From assembly GCA_023374025.1 (NCBI GenBank), contig SIJG01000159.1, positions 173,131 to 237,130 of the forward strand: a stretch of DNA of 64,000 nt, given 5' to 3'. This document shows, piece after piece, positions 63,082-64,000 of the stretch. The stretch is from Heterodera schachtii. Lineage: Eukaryota; Nematoda; Chromadorea; Rhabditida; Heteroderidae. Within the stretch, counting starts at the first letter, position 1; the number at the start of each line of letters is the position of its first letter. The translations under genes were made by a program, and so were the position numbers. Below the pieces are notes generated by a model. The model did no database searches. It worked only from the letters and a program-made list of their open reading frames with translations, and was not told where the DNA came from.

Positions 63082-64000
63082 TTATTTGATGGGATGTAAT
63101 TGGATTATGTTCGGTTTGACTTTGATTGTACTAATGGGTTGAACAGCTAAAAAAGCAATTAAATTAAAAAGTAATTAAATATTATTTTAAAAATTAAAGA
63201 AATTAAATATATTTTTACCATTCTTTTTAAAGAAATGTTCTTTCACCGCACGCAATTCCTTTTTAAACAATTGACGGTATTCAGTGCTTAAAAATATAAA
63301 TTTTTTAAATTAAATTAAATTTGAAAAAATTATCTTTTAATAAATTAAATTTGGACCTGTTTAAAAAAAGAACAATAGCATTCGATCCGGCAACAACATT
63401 TAAAAGAATGGAAGCAAATAAAGAAAATTGCCAAACTCGAATTGGAGACCTTTGGGGGATTTAATTTTGAAAAAAAAAAAACAATTTAAAAAACTCACAA
63501 ATACATTTTGCCAATAGTTGGAAAAAGATGGATCATGATGAAAGTGCTCAAATAGCCGACAATGTTTATGGACAAAATTATGGCCAAAGAACGAAACAGT
63601 CGAGTATTTGTTTGTTGGGTTACTGTAAGAAAAATAATTAAAATTAATTAAATTTGGCATTTTTAGCAAAATGCCAACAAAATTACCGCTTTTTTTAAGC
63701 CTGACAATCAGAAAAATGGTCACATAACAACATATGCAACCAAATGATATGATGCAAAGCCCACCAATGAAAAATTGATAAAAGTCAGATTGAAAAGCAT
63801 CGGCTAATGAACCGGTGGTCGGCCTTAATTAAATATAATAATAAAAAATACTTACATATAAATTGATTTAAATTCAAAAAAAATTAATAATTAATTTTTT
63901 AAATTGCGCCATACATTCCCGCATTTGCGAATGCTGAAGTGAGCACATGATATTGTATAAAAGCACCATAAATTGTGCAAATGAACAGATGGCCAAACAA
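63082..64000 (-). CDS. Serpentine (7TM) chemoreceptor gene D, 3' half (5' end outside window)
   Basis: Reading leftward from the window edge it encodes the TM4 region (GHLFICTIYGAFIQYHVL), TM5 (FFIGGLCIISFGCICCYV), TM6 (RSLAIILSINIVGYLSTF), TM7 (SILLNVVAGSNAIVLFLNR), STEYRQLFKKELRAVK and a final exon ending IKVKPNIIQLHPIK with TAA at 63082. Exon boundaries match A and B, and donors seen here are GT. The visible part is intact. Confidence 0.85.

Overview
This window is nuclear DNA from a nematode. The evidence is an AT-rich genome, short AT-rich introns ending in TTTNAG or TTAAG, a receptor guanylyl cyclase, a rhotekin-like gene, a four-TM gene of nematode type and a local cluster of serpentine chemoreceptor genes. 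I joined exons by hand using splice sites and reading phase. At least six 5'-GC splice donors turned up. From memory, frequent GC donors are a noted feature of cyst nematodes (Globodera), so a tylenchid plant parasite is my best guess, as inference only.

Layout: 264-1540 (+) is the 3' end of a BPI/LBP-type lipid-binding protein gene. 1541-11702 has no convincing gene, but holds TGATCA-rich DNA, tandem repeats and a 934-bp hAT-like element. 11703-13537 (+) is a 192-residue four-TM protein in five exons. 13775-30606 (-) is a complete 30-exon receptor guanylyl cyclase gene (1,123 residues if one 4-bp duplication is discounted). About 0.7 kb separates its start codon from that of a divergent 24-exon rhotekin-like gene, 31283-47773 (+; 868 residues). 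48573-50272 (-) and 56245-58159 (-) are intact 7TM receptor genes. Between them lies a decayed BEL/Pao retrotransposon whose integrase piece sits upstream of its gag. 62311-62762 (+) is an inverted, frameshifted copy of the receptor 5' half, and 63082-64000 (-) is the 3' half of a third receptor gene that runs off the window.

The most unusual material is in the introns and spacers. Several non-autonomous DNA transposons have terminal inverted repeats built from tandemly iterated short motifs (CCGGGA, CCGAAA, ATATGTA, GGACAATCCGACAGT, CGTACGAAAACGG), and nearly all of the dated ones have clear 8- or 9-bp target-site duplications. One shows an about 19-unit minisatellite that is the overgrown right terminus of a 1.55-kb element. 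Another element sits inside a different one with all junctions readable. Two copies of one hAT-like family carry a tRNA-like A-box/B-box module. Five copies of a GC-rich hairpin motif are shared between families.

How the genes work together: the guanylyl cyclase and the 7TM receptors are both families used in nematode chemosensation, and the rhotekin-like protein is a likely Rho-linked scaffold. Nothing in the sequence ties them into one pathway. No rRNA, bona fide tRNA or CRISPR array was seen.
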